Counted from the first letter of the stretch, positions 52,935-62,489 are shown. The stretch is 64,000 nucleotides of DNA from Bacillota bacterium (GCA_014360195.1 JACIXY010000002.1:131986-195985); one strand, 5' to 3'. Numbers and translations are program-made. Notes: a model not told the origin generated them from the letters alone.

Positions 52935-53440
52935 CTTACCCGTTCTCTACGTCACACATTCCAGGAGAAGGACGATGTATATCACCCGTCAGGCTCGTCC
53001 CGTTCCCTACGTCACGAGTCCTCCGTGAATTGTTCCATACGTCACTCGTCGAAGGGGAACGAGTGACGCACATCACGGGTTCCTCCTGAGCCGTTCCCTA
53101 CGTCGCTGTTGGGAGCCATCCGATGATGTACAGCACTAAGTATGAGGTCATTGGTTTTCTCTCCTTTTCCGAGGTCTTGGGTTGCCGGTGATTGCACGAA
53201 GGGTGTCAAAATCGGGCCAGTTGCCCGACAGGCCGGATTTTGGCGAAGCGCGCCCCGCTCGGGGCGCCGTCCCCGAGTGGGACACCGGCAACCCTGCACG
53301 GCGCGTGCGCTCTCTGAAACCGGCGATTACTTATGGCGATCTGCTTAGTCCGGGTCTCACCCGTTCCCTGCATCACGCATGGAACCCAACTCCTGAGGCA
53401 CCTCACTCTTCCCGCCTCACCTGTTCGGTACATCACGCCT
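52935..53440. repeat. 30-bp tandem array, interrupted by an inverted-repeat element
   Basis: The motif CGTTCCCTACGTCAC recurs with 30-31 base spacing at 52941, (52971 degenerate), 53001, 53031, (53061 degenerate) and 53092, then again at 53361, (53392) and 53423. The break at about 53110-53350 contains copy C of the 110-bp element. Units are back to back with no unique spacers, and the conserved half alternates with a variable half. Function unknown. The rest of 52688-53973 has no gene. Confidence 0.8.
53179..53294. repeat. 110-bp inverted-repeat element, copy C
   Basis: A 116-base element with perfect 12-bp ends GGGTTGCCGGTG (53179-53190) and CACCGGCAACCC (53283-53294). It is the reverse-orientation counterpart of copy B and lies inside the interrupted 30-bp tandem array. 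Confidence 0.9.
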
Positions 53441-53910
53441 CCACGAAAGGCTATGAAATGTCGTGAGATCAAGGCCCGTCAGGGTCAGAAGCCGCCCTGT
53501 CAGACAAGCGCGACATCCCGGGCAAATTGAGTGCAACGCCATCCCCAAGGCATTTTGCACGCGAAAGCCTCGTAAAAGGTTGACCCGCCAGGTCCCCGGG
53601 TCTAAAATGTAGGAGGGTTTTGGTTCCGACAGGAGAATGTAAAGCTGGTGGCCCCTTCCGCTGGGCTTGCCGGGATCGCTGTCCGCGGACGGTGCCCCAC
53701 GCAGGGCAGCTCGCCGGTCCGCTGCGCCCACGGGGACCCTGTATTGTCCTCGAACATTGTCCTCGCGTTGTAGAGGACCCCCTCCTCGGAACGCTCAAAC
53801 CATGGGTACGTTCCTGCGCGGGACGTTCCGGCAAGACGCGTTCCGACGCGGATCACTCCGGCACGCAGCGGCGCACGGCACCGTGGTAGCCAAGACCCGG
53901 AAACGGCGGC

Positions 53911-53946
53911 GGAGTCCTTGATGGAGTCCTTGATGGAGTCCTTGAT
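53911..53946 (+). repeat. Three exact tandem copies of a 12-base unit upstream of the hydroxyacyl-CoA dehydrogenase
   Basis: GGAGTCCTTGAT is repeated three times exactly (53911-53922, 53923-53934, 53935-53946), ending 27 bases before the start codon. Each unit begins with a Shine-Dalgarno-like GGAG. It would be in the 5' untranslated leader. Confidence 0.85.
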
Positions 53947-53973
53947 ACAGTGCACCTGGGAGGTCGTCGGGCT

Positions 53974-54846
53974 GTGGAGATTCGAAAGGTCGGCATCGTA
54001 GGCGCTGGTACAATGGGCTGCGGCATCGCAGAAAGTGTTGCGGAGAAAGGGTACGACGTGATCCTCGTGGATCGCACTGAGGAGCTCATCGAAGAGGCCC
54101 GCAGCCGCATTGAGATGAGTCTCAACAAGAAGCTCGAGAAGTGGGCTATCACCGAGGCTGAGAAGAAGGTCACCCTCAGCCGTATCCGCCCCACATCGCA
54201 ACTCATCAACATTACCCCCGCTGACCTCGTGATCGAGGCGGTCATCGAGGACCCCGACGTGAAAAAGGAGATCTTCCGGACCCTCGACAATCTTTGCGCG
54301 GACGATGTCGTGTTCGCCACGAACACCTCGACGCTCAGCATAACCGAGCTTGCAGCGGCCACCGGAAGGCCGGACAAAGTCATCGGCCTCCACTTCCTCA
54401 ACCCCGTCACCCGGATTAAGCTGGTGGAAATCGTCCGGGGCCTCAAGACGTCCGACGAGACGTTCGCCACAGCCAGCAAGTTTGTGGCAAGCCTCGACAA
54501 GACGGGCGTCGAGGTGTACGAGTCGCCAGGCTTTGTTACTACGAGGGTCATCGTCCCGCTGCTTAACGAGGCCATGTACGCCCTGATGGAGGGCGTCGCG
54601 TCGGCGAAGGGCATCGATACAGCAATGAAGCTCGGCTTCGACCTGGGCAAGGGGCCTCTCGAGCTTGCGGACCGCATGGGCCTGGATACAGTCCTTGCTT
54701 TCATGGATCGACTCTTCCGCGACCTCGGGGACCTCAAGTTCAGGCCGTGCCCCCTGCTGCGCAAGCTCGTGCGCGCGGGGCACCTCGGGGTCAAGACGGG
54801 CCAGGGGTTCTTCAAGTACGACGAGGAGGGAAACCTCATCGAATGA
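53974..54846 (+). CDS. 3-hydroxyacyl-CoA (3-hydroxybutyryl-CoA) dehydrogenase
   Basis: A 290-residue NAD(P)-dependent oxidoreductase interconverting 3-hydroxyacyl-CoA and 3-ketoacyl-CoA. The Rossmann motif VGIVGAGTMGCGIAESVAEKG is at residues 5-25, ATNTSTLSITELA near 115, the catalytic His in GLHFLNPV near 137, and the C-terminal GHLGVKTGQGFFKY. The GTG at 53974 has GGAGG ten bases upstream. Its stop is 31 bases before ackA, so the two form an operon, suggesting butyrate/acetate-type fermentation or acyl-CoA degradation. No thiolase or crotonase gene is near. Confidence 0.95.
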   Translation: MEIRKVGIVGAGTMGCGIAESVAEKGYDVILVDRTEELIEEARSRIEMSLNKKLEKWAITEAEKKVTLSRIRPTSQLINITPADLVIEAVIEDPDVKKEIFRTLDNLCADDVVFATNTSTLSITELAAATGRPDKVIGLHFLNPVTRIKLVEIVRGLKTSDETFATASKFVASLDKTGVEVYESPGFVTTRVIVPLLNEAMYALMEGVASAKGIDTAMKLGFDLGKGPLELADRMGLDTVLAFMDRLFRDLGDLKFRPCPLLRKLVRAGHLGVKTGQGFFKYDEEGNLIE

Positions 54847-54876
54847 TTGGATTCCATCCCACCAGGAGGCAGCGCC

Positions 54877-56112
54877 ATGAAAGTATTCGTCCTCAACTGT
54901 GGTAGTTCATCGGTAAAGTACCAGCTCTTCAACATGGACAACGAATCGGTGATGGCGAAGGGTCTCGTCGAGCGCATCGGCTCGGACGATGCGGTCCTGA
55001 CGCACCGGCCCGAAGGACGGCAGCCCGTAAAACAGATCGGGCCCATCCTCGACCATACCACCGCCATCAGCAAGGTCCTCGCGGTGCTTACTCACCAGGA
55101 GCACGGCGTCATCTGCGACGTTAGCGAAATCGGCGCCGTCGGGCACCGCGTGGTCCATGGCGGCGAGGCGTTCACGGGGTCCGTCCTCATAACTGACGAG
55201 GTCAAGAAGGCGCTGCGCGACTGCATCGACCTTGCGCCCCTGCACAACCCACCAAACCTAACGGGCATCGCGGCCGCGGAAGCACTGATGCCGGGCGTGC
55301 CGCAGGTGGCCGTGTTCGACACCGCCTTCCACTCGACGATGCCCAGGCACGCGTTCCTGTATCCCGTCCCGTATGTCCTCTACCAGCGTCACAAGGTGCG
55401 GCGATACGGATTCCACGGGACGTCCCACAGGTACGTTGCATGGCGGGCGTCGGAGATCCTCGGGCGTCCGCTGGAGGATCTCAAGATCATCAGCTGCCAT
55501 CTGGGCAACGGAGCGAGCATCGCTGCGATAAAGGGCGGCAAATCCATCGACACGAGCATGGGGTTCACGCCGCTCGAAGGCCTCATGATGGGGACGCGCA
55601 GCGGCGATGTGGACCCGGGCGTCATACTCTTCGTAATGGATCGTGAACAGTTGACGCTGGTCGAGGCCAACGCCATGCTGAACAAGCATAGCGGGCTCAT
55701 CGGGCTGTCCGGCTTGAGCAGCGATATGCGAGAGATCGAGGCCGGAATGGCACAGGGTAACCCACGAGCGAAGGACGCTTTCGACGTGTACGAATACCGC
55801 ATCCGCAAGTACATCGGCGCCTACGCTGCAGCTATGGACGGCGTCGATGTCATCATTTTCACGGCGGGCGTCGGCGAGAACTCGCCGCTCTTGCGGCGGA
55901 GGGTGTGCGAGGGCCTAACGTTCCTGGGAGTCAGGATCGACACCGCCAAAAACGAGGTCAGGGGCAAAGAGGCCGACATCTCGGCGGAAGGGTCCACGGT
56001 CAGGGTGCTCGTCGTGCCCACCAACGAGGAACTCGTCATCGCCAGGGACACCATGGAGATCGTCTCATCGCTCGGCGCCCGCGAACACGTGGCGGCCGAA
56101 GGCCGTGTCTGA
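54877..56112 (+). CDS. ackA: Acetate kinase
   Basis: A 411-residue ASKHA-fold kinase (acetate + ATP to acetyl phosphate + ADP). Motifs are FVLNCGSSSVKYQLF at the start, NPPNLTGIAAAEAL, VFDTAFHSTMP (near 150), HGTSHRYVAWRA (near 180), SCHLGNGASIAAIKGGKSID (near 207) and FTAGVGENSPLLR (near 330), covering the ATP, acetate and Mg sites. ATG 54877 has AGGAGG seven bases upstream. No phosphotransacetylase gene is in the window. Confidence 0.97.
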   Translation: MKVFVLNCGSSSVKYQLFNMDNESVMAKGLVERIGSDDAVLTHRPEGRQPVKQIGPILDHTTAISKVLAVLTHQEHGVICDVSEIGAVGHRVVHGGEAFTGSVLITDEVKKALRDCIDLAPLHNPPNLTGIAAAEALMPGVPQVAVFDTAFHSTMPRHAFLYPVPYVLYQRHKVRRYGFHGTSHRYVAWRASEILGRPLEDLKIISCHLGNGASIAAIKGGKSIDTSMGFTPLEGLMMGTRSGDVDPGVILFVMDREQLTLVEANAMLNKHSGLIGLSGLSSDMREIEAGMAQGNPRAKDAFDVYEYRIRKYIGAYAAAMDGVDVIIFTAGVGENSPLLRRRVCEGLTFLGVRIDTAKNEVRGKEADISAEGSTVRVLVVPTNEELVIARDTMEIVSSLGAREHVAAEGRV

Positions 56113-56222
56113 TAGCAGCTCGCCGCACCCGAAATAGGCACGTGATCTTCCCGCGCTACCTGCAGCCGCAGGATACGTGAAGGCCCTCAGCCGGCGGAGG
56201 CTCTGGCGTCACCCAGGTATCA

Positions 56223-57482
56223 TCAGTGCTCCACCGGCGGCGTGAGGCTGGCGGACTTCCAGGCGCACGGGCCGTACAGCACGAGCCAGAACTCCTCGCC
56301 TTTCTCCACGAGGTCTGGTTCGCGCCCTGAGGCCTGCAGCATTCTCTCGATGATCATGGGGATGCCGAGTCCAAGACGGTCCACGTAATCGAGGTTCTCC
56401 ATGTAACGCAGCAGCATCGGGTTCCGAGCAAACGACGTCCCGACCTTCATCTTCTCAACCGTAACGGTGTTCGGCAGGCGGCCCGGGCTTCGCACCTCGA
56501 TTCGATCTGAGAACAGAAACACGCGCACCTTCGAGCCAGCGATGCTATAGTCCCTGTGAACAACGGCGTTGACGAGGGCCTCACGAAGCACCTCTCTGGG
56601 ATATGGCAAGCCGGCGACTCTGCGTAGCCCGTTGAGCCCCATCACCCGCGGCAAGTGGGCTTCGAGGGCAGCCACTGTAGCCTCGACGACCTCCGGCAGA
56701 GTGCCTCCGATCTGCCGCTTGTCGATGAGCGGGTCCGTCACTCTGACTCCATCGAAACGGGCGAACGTCACTCCAGATGCCGGGAGCCGGTCTTCTGGTC
56801 GCTTTCCGAACAAGAGGAGGCCTCCGACCGTCGGGACGTGCCTCGTCTCCCCCTCCAGCCAGCGGACTATGTCAGCGTTGACCAGAATGTTCAACCTCGC
56901 CCGTTCGGGTTGGGCAGCGACGTCGAGCTTGTGAAGGTGCATGAAGTAAGCCTGTATCTTATCTATGTCCAGGTCATCGAAGGAGGCGGTCGGCACAGGT
57001 GTAATGTCGAAGTGCAGCATACCGGACGCCTGGAATAGCCGTGCGAGCTCCATCTGGCTCACAATGCGCTTGGTGGTCCCCACGCGCACCAGGTACTTTC
57101 CCTGGTTGGTGCGGTAGGGCCTATTAGTGCCTCGTGGAATGCGCAGTGCCACGACGACCCTACCGTTCTCGGTTACAACCCGGTAGAACTCGGGAATGAT
57201 TTCCGGCACCACATTGTGGCTGCAGATGTTCATTACCCACTCTTCGATGTCGGGTCGGGAGACACCGCTGACCGTGCCGTCATCACGGACTCCCAACAGG
57301 ATGACACCCCCCGACACGTTAGCAAAGGCAACCACTTCCTCTGCGAGGACGCCAGGGTGCACATTCTCTTCCTTGAACTCGACCGCCGAGTTCTCGCCAT
57401 TTGCGATGAGCTCCGCAAGTTCAGCCCGCGTCATATCCCGACTGCCCGCCCTCCCATCTGTCACGCGGGAAATGGCAGGCAT
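56223..57482 (-). CDS. AlbA_2 (divergent AAA-4) ATP-binding regulator
   Basis: A 419-residue protein. The N-terminal AlbA_2 domain has NSAVEFKEENVHPGVLAEEVVAFANVSGGVILLGVRDDG (residues 31-69). The C-terminal histidine-kinase-like ATP-binding region shows ALVNAVVHRDYS (near 310) and DRIEVRSPGRLP (near 333). Such proteins are annotated as putative DNA-binding or RecG-related regulators; some are linked to Schlafen-like proteins. AAGGGGGTGAC precedes the ATG. Transcribed towards ackA, alone. Role unknown. Confidence 0.9.
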   Translation of the reverse strand: MPAISRVTDGRAGSRDMTRAELAELIANGENSAVEFKEENVHPGVLAEEVVAFANVSGGVILLGVRDDGTVSGVSRPDIEEWVMNICSHNVVPEIIPEFYRVVTENGRVVVALRIPRGTNRPYRTNQGKYLVRVGTTKRIVSQMELARLFQASGMLHFDITPVPTASFDDLDIDKIQAYFMHLHKLDVAAQPERARLNILVNADIVRWLEGETRHVPTVGGLLLFGKRPEDRLPASGVTFARFDGVRVTDPLIDKRQIGGTLPEVVEATVAALEAHLPRVMGLNGLRRVAGLPYPREVLREALVNAVVHRDYSIAGSKVRVFLFSDRIEVRSPGRLPNTVTVEKMKVGTSFARNPMLLRYMENLDYVDRLGLGIPMIIERMLQASGREPDLVEKGEEFWLVLYGPCAWKSASLTPPVEH

Positions 57483-57825
57483 GTCACCCCCTTCTCAGAC
57501 CCGGCAAGTCATCCTCTACGGGCGCCGCTTCTCCTCCCTTCCACTGTAATGGATCTGCGGCGCCCCTGCAACCCGAAAGCGCAATAACAATTGGCATCCT
57601 CGGGGCAGCACTTATGCCGAAGTCTCCTGGACCCAATCGGAGGATGAAACCGCGCAGGACGTTTTCAAAATACAACCGCCGATACCTTCCCACGAGGTAG
57701 CCTCAAGAAGGGTGCTTCAAGAGCGCATCGAAGCCCTGCGGCAACACCCTTAGGTTGCAAATCCCCGGCTTCGCGACGTAAGGGTCGGCCGAAACTCGCG
57801 GCAAGGCTGGTTCCGGAACATCGGC
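57483..57825. other. 343-base gap between AlbA_2 gene and ABC exporter permease
   Basis: No gene supported. The promoter of the AlbA_2 regulator must be near 57500. No repeat element of the families described here is recognisable in it. Confidence 0.3.
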
Positions 57826-59595
57826 CTAGCTTGCGGACCGTTCTGACAGCACCGTTGCGGCGACAAGCGCGAACTCAAGCAGGCCGACGATGAAGTGCGT
57901 CGGCAAGTACGCAAAGCCGAACGCCGCCGACCCAATGCGTGCAACGATGTACGGCACCGCCACCGCCACGCCGCCTGCGGCGAGCGCCGCAAGATAGCTC
58001 CCGGAGGACATGAACGGGCTCACCCTCCCCCCGCCGCCACCGAGGCGCGACCGCGCCGACAGCACGGACCCGGTCACGAGCGAGCCCGCGGCCGTGGGCA
58101 GCACCCCAGACCCGCCAAATGGCACGAGTGCGCCGGTCTCAGCCCGCCCGGCGAAAGCGGCCACCACCAGCAGGACGATGACGGACACGATGTAGGTCGT
58201 GGTTGCCACGGCAGCCTTCGCGCTGAGGGCCCATCTGGATTTCACGGGAAGGGTCCTGACGTAAGCCTGTCCTACCGCCTCCACGTTGAACAGCGCGGGC
58301 ACCGCGGTGACCGCCATGAATCCCACGAAGGTCACCAGGCCCAGGGCGCTCACTCCGAGCCGCCCGCGGGAGCCCATTATGACGGCCCAGGGGACAACCG
58401 CCGCAGCGGGCATGAGCAGCAGAGCCGCCTCAGACGGCGACCTGAATACGAGGCGCATGTCCTTGATGAGGACCCCGAGCCACGGCGCCACCGGCCTCAC
58501 CCTGAAGTCTTTCGCGACCGTCCGCTGCCCGCCGCCGGCGCCGACGGCCCCGCCCAGCGCCCGCGCCCTGAGCCGCGAGGCAGCCCACGCGAGACCCCAA
58601 GCCGCAAGCCCAACATGAGCGGCCGAGGCCAGCCCTGAAGCCACAAGCATTCCGCGTGTCGCGCCCTGCGCGCCAGTTGCCGCCGCGATGAGGAAGCCGA
58701 AGGACGCAGGGTAGATAAACTGTAGCGCACCCGCTAGCCCGGGGTTCGCGGCGATGGCGGCGAGGATCGCTTTGGCCGCGGAGGCCTGGTAGTTAAACAG
58801 CAGGTACATGCCGACGCCAGGCATGATGGATATGATGAGATACAGTATCCTCGCTACGCTCCTGAAACCGGACCCCGTCTGATTGAACACCTTGGCATAG
58901 AAGAGTTCAGCCAGGGCCAGCGCGAGAACCACCGCGAACGCCTCTGCCGTCCCAACGCCCGCGAGGTAGGCCAGCGCCCCGGTGACGGAGCGCGTCAGGA
59001 CGACATGCGAGATGGCGAACGCCACCAGGCCCGTGACGAGAGGAGCATCGAAGATCCGAAGGAATCCGAGAAGAGTTGTGGTGGCTACCTCCTGCCGCGA
59101 GAGCGGTAGCAGCACCAGCGTCTGTACGGCCTTCGCGGAGACGAACCCCGTCACCATGTCCATGGCCATTACGGTGATAATGAACGCGACAGCCAGGATG
59201 AACATGGCGGCCACAACCGCCATACCGACCGCCGGGGTCACCCCTGGGAACGAGGCGTGCGCCGCCCCGAAGGCCGCGCCCACCGCGGTGCCGCCCAGGA
59301 AGACGCATAGGAGGCCCTTCATCACAAGGGCGCTCTGGTTCATGAACTTCCTGAACTCGCCCGGCGCCTTCGTCGCAGGGAGCTGACCGCCGCGCTTGAG
59401 GACGTAGAAGCTCTGGAACATCGCCTCCCTGTAAACCAGCGCTGACATGCGCCAGAGGTCAGCGAGCGTTCTTGCGGTGCGCGGAACACGCGGTCCCGGC
59501 GGCTGTTGCGGCGCCTGTGCTGCCTGCGCCGCCCGCGGCCGCTGCGACGCCGGCGCCGTCTCACGCATGTGTGGCACCTGCTCCGTTCTCGCCAT
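57826..59595 (-). CDS. ABC-2 type exporter permease
   Basis: About 589 residues with roughly twelve membrane segments in two halves, typical of large bacterial ABC-2 permeases. The first ~45 residues are an Ala/Gln/Pro-rich leader (AAQAAQAPQQPP), another low-complexity stretch. Starts possible at 59595 or 59568; both lie inside the 3' end of the ATPase gene, so the two are coupled. Substrate unknown. Pairs with the ATPase at 59561-60382. Confidence 0.9.
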   Translation of the reverse strand: MARTEQVPHMRETAPASQRPRAAQAAQAPQQPPGPRVPRTARTLADLWRMSALVYREAMFQSFYVLKRGGQLPATKAPGEFRKFMNQSALVMKGLLCVFLGGTAVGAAFGAAHASFPGVTPAVGMAVVAAMFILAVAFIITVMAMDMVTGFVSAKAVQTLVLLPLSRQEVATTTLLGFLRIFDAPLVTGLVAFAISHVVLTRSVTGALAYLAGVGTAEAFAVVLALALAELFYAKVFNQTGSGFRSVARILYLIISIMPGVGMYLLFNYQASAAKAILAAIAANPGLAGALQFIYPASFGFLIAAATGAQGATRGMLVASGLASAAHVGLAAWGLAWAASRLRARALGGAVGAGGGQRTVAKDFRVRPVAPWLGVLIKDMRLVFRSPSEAALLLMPAAAVVPWAVIMGSRGRLGVSALGLVTFVGFMAVTAVPALFNVEAVGQAYVRTLPVKSRWALSAKAAVATTTYIVSVIVLLVVAAFAGRAETGALVPFGGSGVLPTAAGSLVTGSVLSARSRLGGGGGRVSPFMSSGSYLAALAAGGVAVAVPYIVARIGSAAFGFAYLPTHFIVGLLEFALVAATVLSERSAS

Positions 59596-60382
59596 TCCCC
59601 TCACCTTCCAGCGCCTTGATGGTTTCCTCGATGCCGACCTCCTCGGCCGTTACCTTGAGGAAGATGTTCTCAAGCGACTCATCAGCATGAACGAGCGCCC
59701 GCAGCTCCTCAATGGTCCCCTCCCCCACCATGCGGCCGTGGTTGACGATACCCACCCGCGTGCACAGGCGTTCCGCCACCTCCATGACGTGCGTGCAGAA
59801 GATGGCCGCACCTCCCTTACGCACGTGGAGGTTCACAAGCTCCTTGAGAATGCGCGATGTGCGCGCGTCCAGCCCGTTGAGCGGCTCGTCCAGGATGAGG
59901 AGCGGCGGGTCGTGCAGCAGCGCCCCCATCACGGCAACCTTCTGCTTGGTCCCGAGCGAAAGCGTGGCAATGGGGGCATCGAAGTACGGCTCCATCCTGA
60001 AGGCCTTCACCATCCGCGCTATCCTGTCGTTCGCCTCATCGGCCCCGAGGCGTCGCACAGACGCGACGAACTCCAGAAACTCCCTCGGCGTGAGGGAGTC
60101 GAAGAGAAGGACGTCCTCCGGCACATATCCGATCAGGCTCTTGACAGCCATCTCATCTTTATGGGAGTGCCCGAAGACATTCACCTCTCCAGACTTCGGC
60201 TCGACAAGCCCCACAAGCGTCTTGATGGTGCTGCTTTTGCCCGCGCCGTTCGGGCCGAGGAGCCCGTATATCTCGCCGCGCCTCACCTCGAACGAAAGGC
60301 CGTCCACGGCCACGACAGAGCCGTACTGCACGACGAGATCCCGGACCCTCACAGCCGCGTCGCCTCCCCGCTCCATTTCCAT
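59561..60382 (-). CDS. ABC-2 type exporter ATPase
   Basis: A 273-residue ATPase of the CcmA/NatA group. Walker A is GLLGPNGAGKSSTIKTLVGL (near 40-60), signature LSLGTKQKVAVMGALLHDP (near 142), Walker B LLILDEPLNGLDARTSRIL and the switch His in FCTHVMEVAERL. The ATG at 60382 is used with GAAGG eight bases upstream; other in-frame ATGs at 60406 and 60376 are possible. Overlaps the permease start. Confidence 0.94.
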   Translation of the reverse strand: MEMERGGDAAVRVRDLVVQYGSVVAVDGLSFEVRRGEIYGLLGPNGAGKSSTIKTLVGLVEPKSGEVNVFGHSHKDEMAVKSLIGYVPEDVLLFDSLTPREFLEFVASVRRLGADEANDRIARMVKAFRMEPYFDAPIATLSLGTKQKVAVMGALLHDPPLLILDEPLNGLDARTSRILKELVNLHVRKGGAAIFCTHVMEVAERLCTRVGIVNHGRMVGEGTIEELRALVHADESLENIFLKVTAEEVGIEETIKALEGEGNGENGAGATHA

Positions 60383-60474
60383 CCCCCTTCCCTTCATGGC
60401 CCTCATGGTCCTGTCGCCGGACCCCGCCCAGAGGCCTACATCCTGTTCTCTCCCACATCATTAGACACCCACGG

Positions 60475-60715
60475 TGGACCACGCACATCCGTCGCGCGCT
60501 ATGCGCCATGCGCCATGCACCATGCACCGTGCATCACAAACCATGCACCGGACACCGGACGCGTGGCGGGCGGTACGCATCGCGCGCCGCGCATCACGCG
60601 CCTCACATTCTCCATGATGCATCATCATAAATGACGCATCATCCATCCATCGCGCGACGCGCGCACCACGTAACGCATAGCGCAGACCGCGCAACGGATC
60701 ACGAGCCTGCGGCCC
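60475..60715. repeat. Degenerate 7-base repeats (GCGCCAT/CATGCAC type)
   Basis: About 60500-60550 reads as near-perfect 7-base steps (GCGCCAT, GCGCCAT, GCACCAT, GCACCGT), degenerating into CATCAC/ATCATC and GCGCGACG runs up to ~60700. It forms most of the gap upstream of the ABC exporter (60383-60808). No gene; frames through it give only repetitive peptides. Confidence 0.7.
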
Positions 60716-60808
60716 CGAGCCCACAGCCTCCGGCCAGGCGGACTTTGCAGGACGTGGCCGGACCGACCAACAAGACTCGACTAGGTCCCGTGAACCCTGT
60801 TCGTGAAG

Positions 60809-61451
60809 TCAGCTGTACTCCTCCCGCACATTTTGGACGATCCTGGGAGCGATGTCATTCGGACCGACTAGCGATTTCTTCTCGATGTCGCGGTCGAAGA
60901 TCTCAAGCACCACCGGCATGCGCCCCAGGACTCTGCCTAGAGCCTCGGCCGTGGCCTTCGTATTCCCGCACAGTTGCCCGGCATCGTTATCGCGAAGCGC
61001 TGTCTCGCCCGCCCTCACAGCCTTCGCGTATGCGCACAGCTGTCGCGCCGAGTCCTCGAGCGCCTGGCAGGCGGCCTCCTCTCTGTCTCTCCCGGGGTAC
61101 CGGCCTGCCAAAACGCGAACCCCACGGTGCCAAGTTCGTACGCCTCTTGATGCCCTCCTCCTTGATGCCCCCCTTGAGCGTGCCCACGGCCTTCGCCCGC
61201 CGCGCGTCGTCAGGCGAGTTCGGGTCGAGGCCCGTGGTGAGCAGCCTCGGCTGCCCGCCATACGCCACGGTCATGTGCGCTACCTCGAGCAGGTGCCGTG
61301 CCTGCCTGCGCACCTCCGGGTCTTTCATCCAGGTGACTTCGACCGCACTGAAGCAATCGTCCTCAGCGATCCTCTCCAGCGTCTCGAGGATCGGCCCCTC
61401 ACCTCGCGTCACCCGCGGGTAGGCCATGAAATGGACGATCCCGACTTTCAT
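60809..61451 (-). pseudogene. Sugar-phosphate-isomerase-like (AP endonuclease 2 family) TIM barrel, two frameshifts
   Basis: The frame starting at 61451 (MKVGIVHFMAYPRV) runs with TIM-barrel character through ILETLERIAEDDCFSAVEVTWMKD and AHMTVAYGGQPRLLTTGLDP to EEGIK near 61150. Protein sense then continues in the next frame as AYELGTVGFAFWQAGTPGE to about 61090, and in the third as REEAACQALEDSARQLCAYAKA to the stop at 60809. Both shifts are in the same direction, as two single-base losses would give. No ribosome-binding site is visible at 61451. Decayed, or two assembly errors. Confidence 0.75.
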
Positions 61452-61616
61452 GTATCGGTGCATCGACCCATCCACACATGATCGCCGCCGACGATTAGGC
61501 CACAGGAGGCGGGGCACAGCCATCTCTCCCTCGGGCACAGGCAGAGTGCATAGGGCCGGCTGCCTTCTGGAGACCATAAGCGACGCAAGAATCACCACCC
61601 ACCTCCGGAGGTCGCC

Positions 61617-62294
61617 GTGCAGCCTCTCGCTGTGTCAGTAGCTCGTTCGGCCATCGCGTTCTTCGGTCTCATTGTGGCGACCCACATCGCCGGGCGCCAC
61701 ACCATATGGCCGACGTCACACCTCACCCTCGCCGCCCGAATCGCGCTTGGCTCGATAGCTGCAGCTCTAGCTTACAACACCGAGCTTAACGTGCTCAACA
61801 CGTTCGTCGCCTTGGTGACCTTCGCGGTTCTCGCGTCTCTCACCTCGGCTGCCGTGGTGCGGTGGAGGGGGCTCCGCAAACTCCTTGTGGGGTCGTCCCT
61901 CACGCTTATAGAGAGCGGCAAGGTCCTCAAGGATAACCTCCGGCGCGCCAACCTCACCCTTGATGAGCTCATGGGGCGCCTGCGCCTCAAGAGCATCTTC
62001 GACATGGCCGACGTCGAATTCGCCGTCCTGGAGCCAAGCGGCAGGCTGAGCGTGCTTCCGAAGTCGCAGAGACGCCCGCTCACCCCGGCGGACCTCGGCA
62101 TTTCCACGGGTTACGAGGGACTTGGGTCGGTCCTCATTCTGGGAGGACAGATCAACTCCGCAAACCTCACGAAGAACAAGCTCTCAGACGAATGGCTCCG
62201 CGGCAAGCTCGCGCTCATGGGCCTCGAGCCTGGCGACGTCATGCTCGCGATGCTCAAGACAAAGGGCAAGCTCTACTCATCCAGGCCACAGTGA
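61617..62294 (+). CDS. DUF421 (YetF/YcaP-like) membrane protein
   Basis: A 225-residue protein. Three N-terminal membrane segments (about residues 8-85) are followed by the DUF421 soluble domain with LVGSSLTLIESGKVLKDNLRRANLTLDELMGRLR and FAVLEPSGRLSVLPK. GTG start with GGAGGTCGCC directly upstream. The family is widespread in Bacillota (YetF, YkjA, YdfS types) with no firm function beyond links to sporulation and envelope. Intact, although its neighbours on both sides are broken. Confidence 0.92.
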   Translation: MQPLAVSVARSAIAFFGLIVATHIAGRHTIWPTSHLTLAARIALGSIAAALAYNTELNVLNTFVALVTFAVLASLTSAAVVRWRGLRKLLVGSSLTLIESGKVLKDNLRRANLTLDELMGRLRLKSIFDMADVEFAVLEPSGRLSVLPKSQRRPLTPADLGISTGYEGLGSVLILGGQINSANLTKNKLSDEWLRGKLALMGLEPGDVMLAMLKTKGKLYSSRPQ

Positions 62295-62489
62295 CAGGCA
62301 CAATGGGGTTCCTGGCACCGGGGTTGGCGGATACGGTCGCTTCATCCTTACGAGAGCTGTTGGTGCCGTTGCAGCGGTCACTACTGCTCACAGGGCAGTG
62401 AAGTTTGCTGCTGCAGCCCATTGGTGGACTTTTTCAACTCAAGTAGACGGCGCGTTCCGATGTGTTGGAATAGGTAGAGGGGCCATGAC

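Noticed and set aside
52935-53440. 30-bp periodic array as a CRISPR
   Set aside because: Units are contiguous, partly conserved throughout and lack unique spacers of constant length; no cas gene is in the window.
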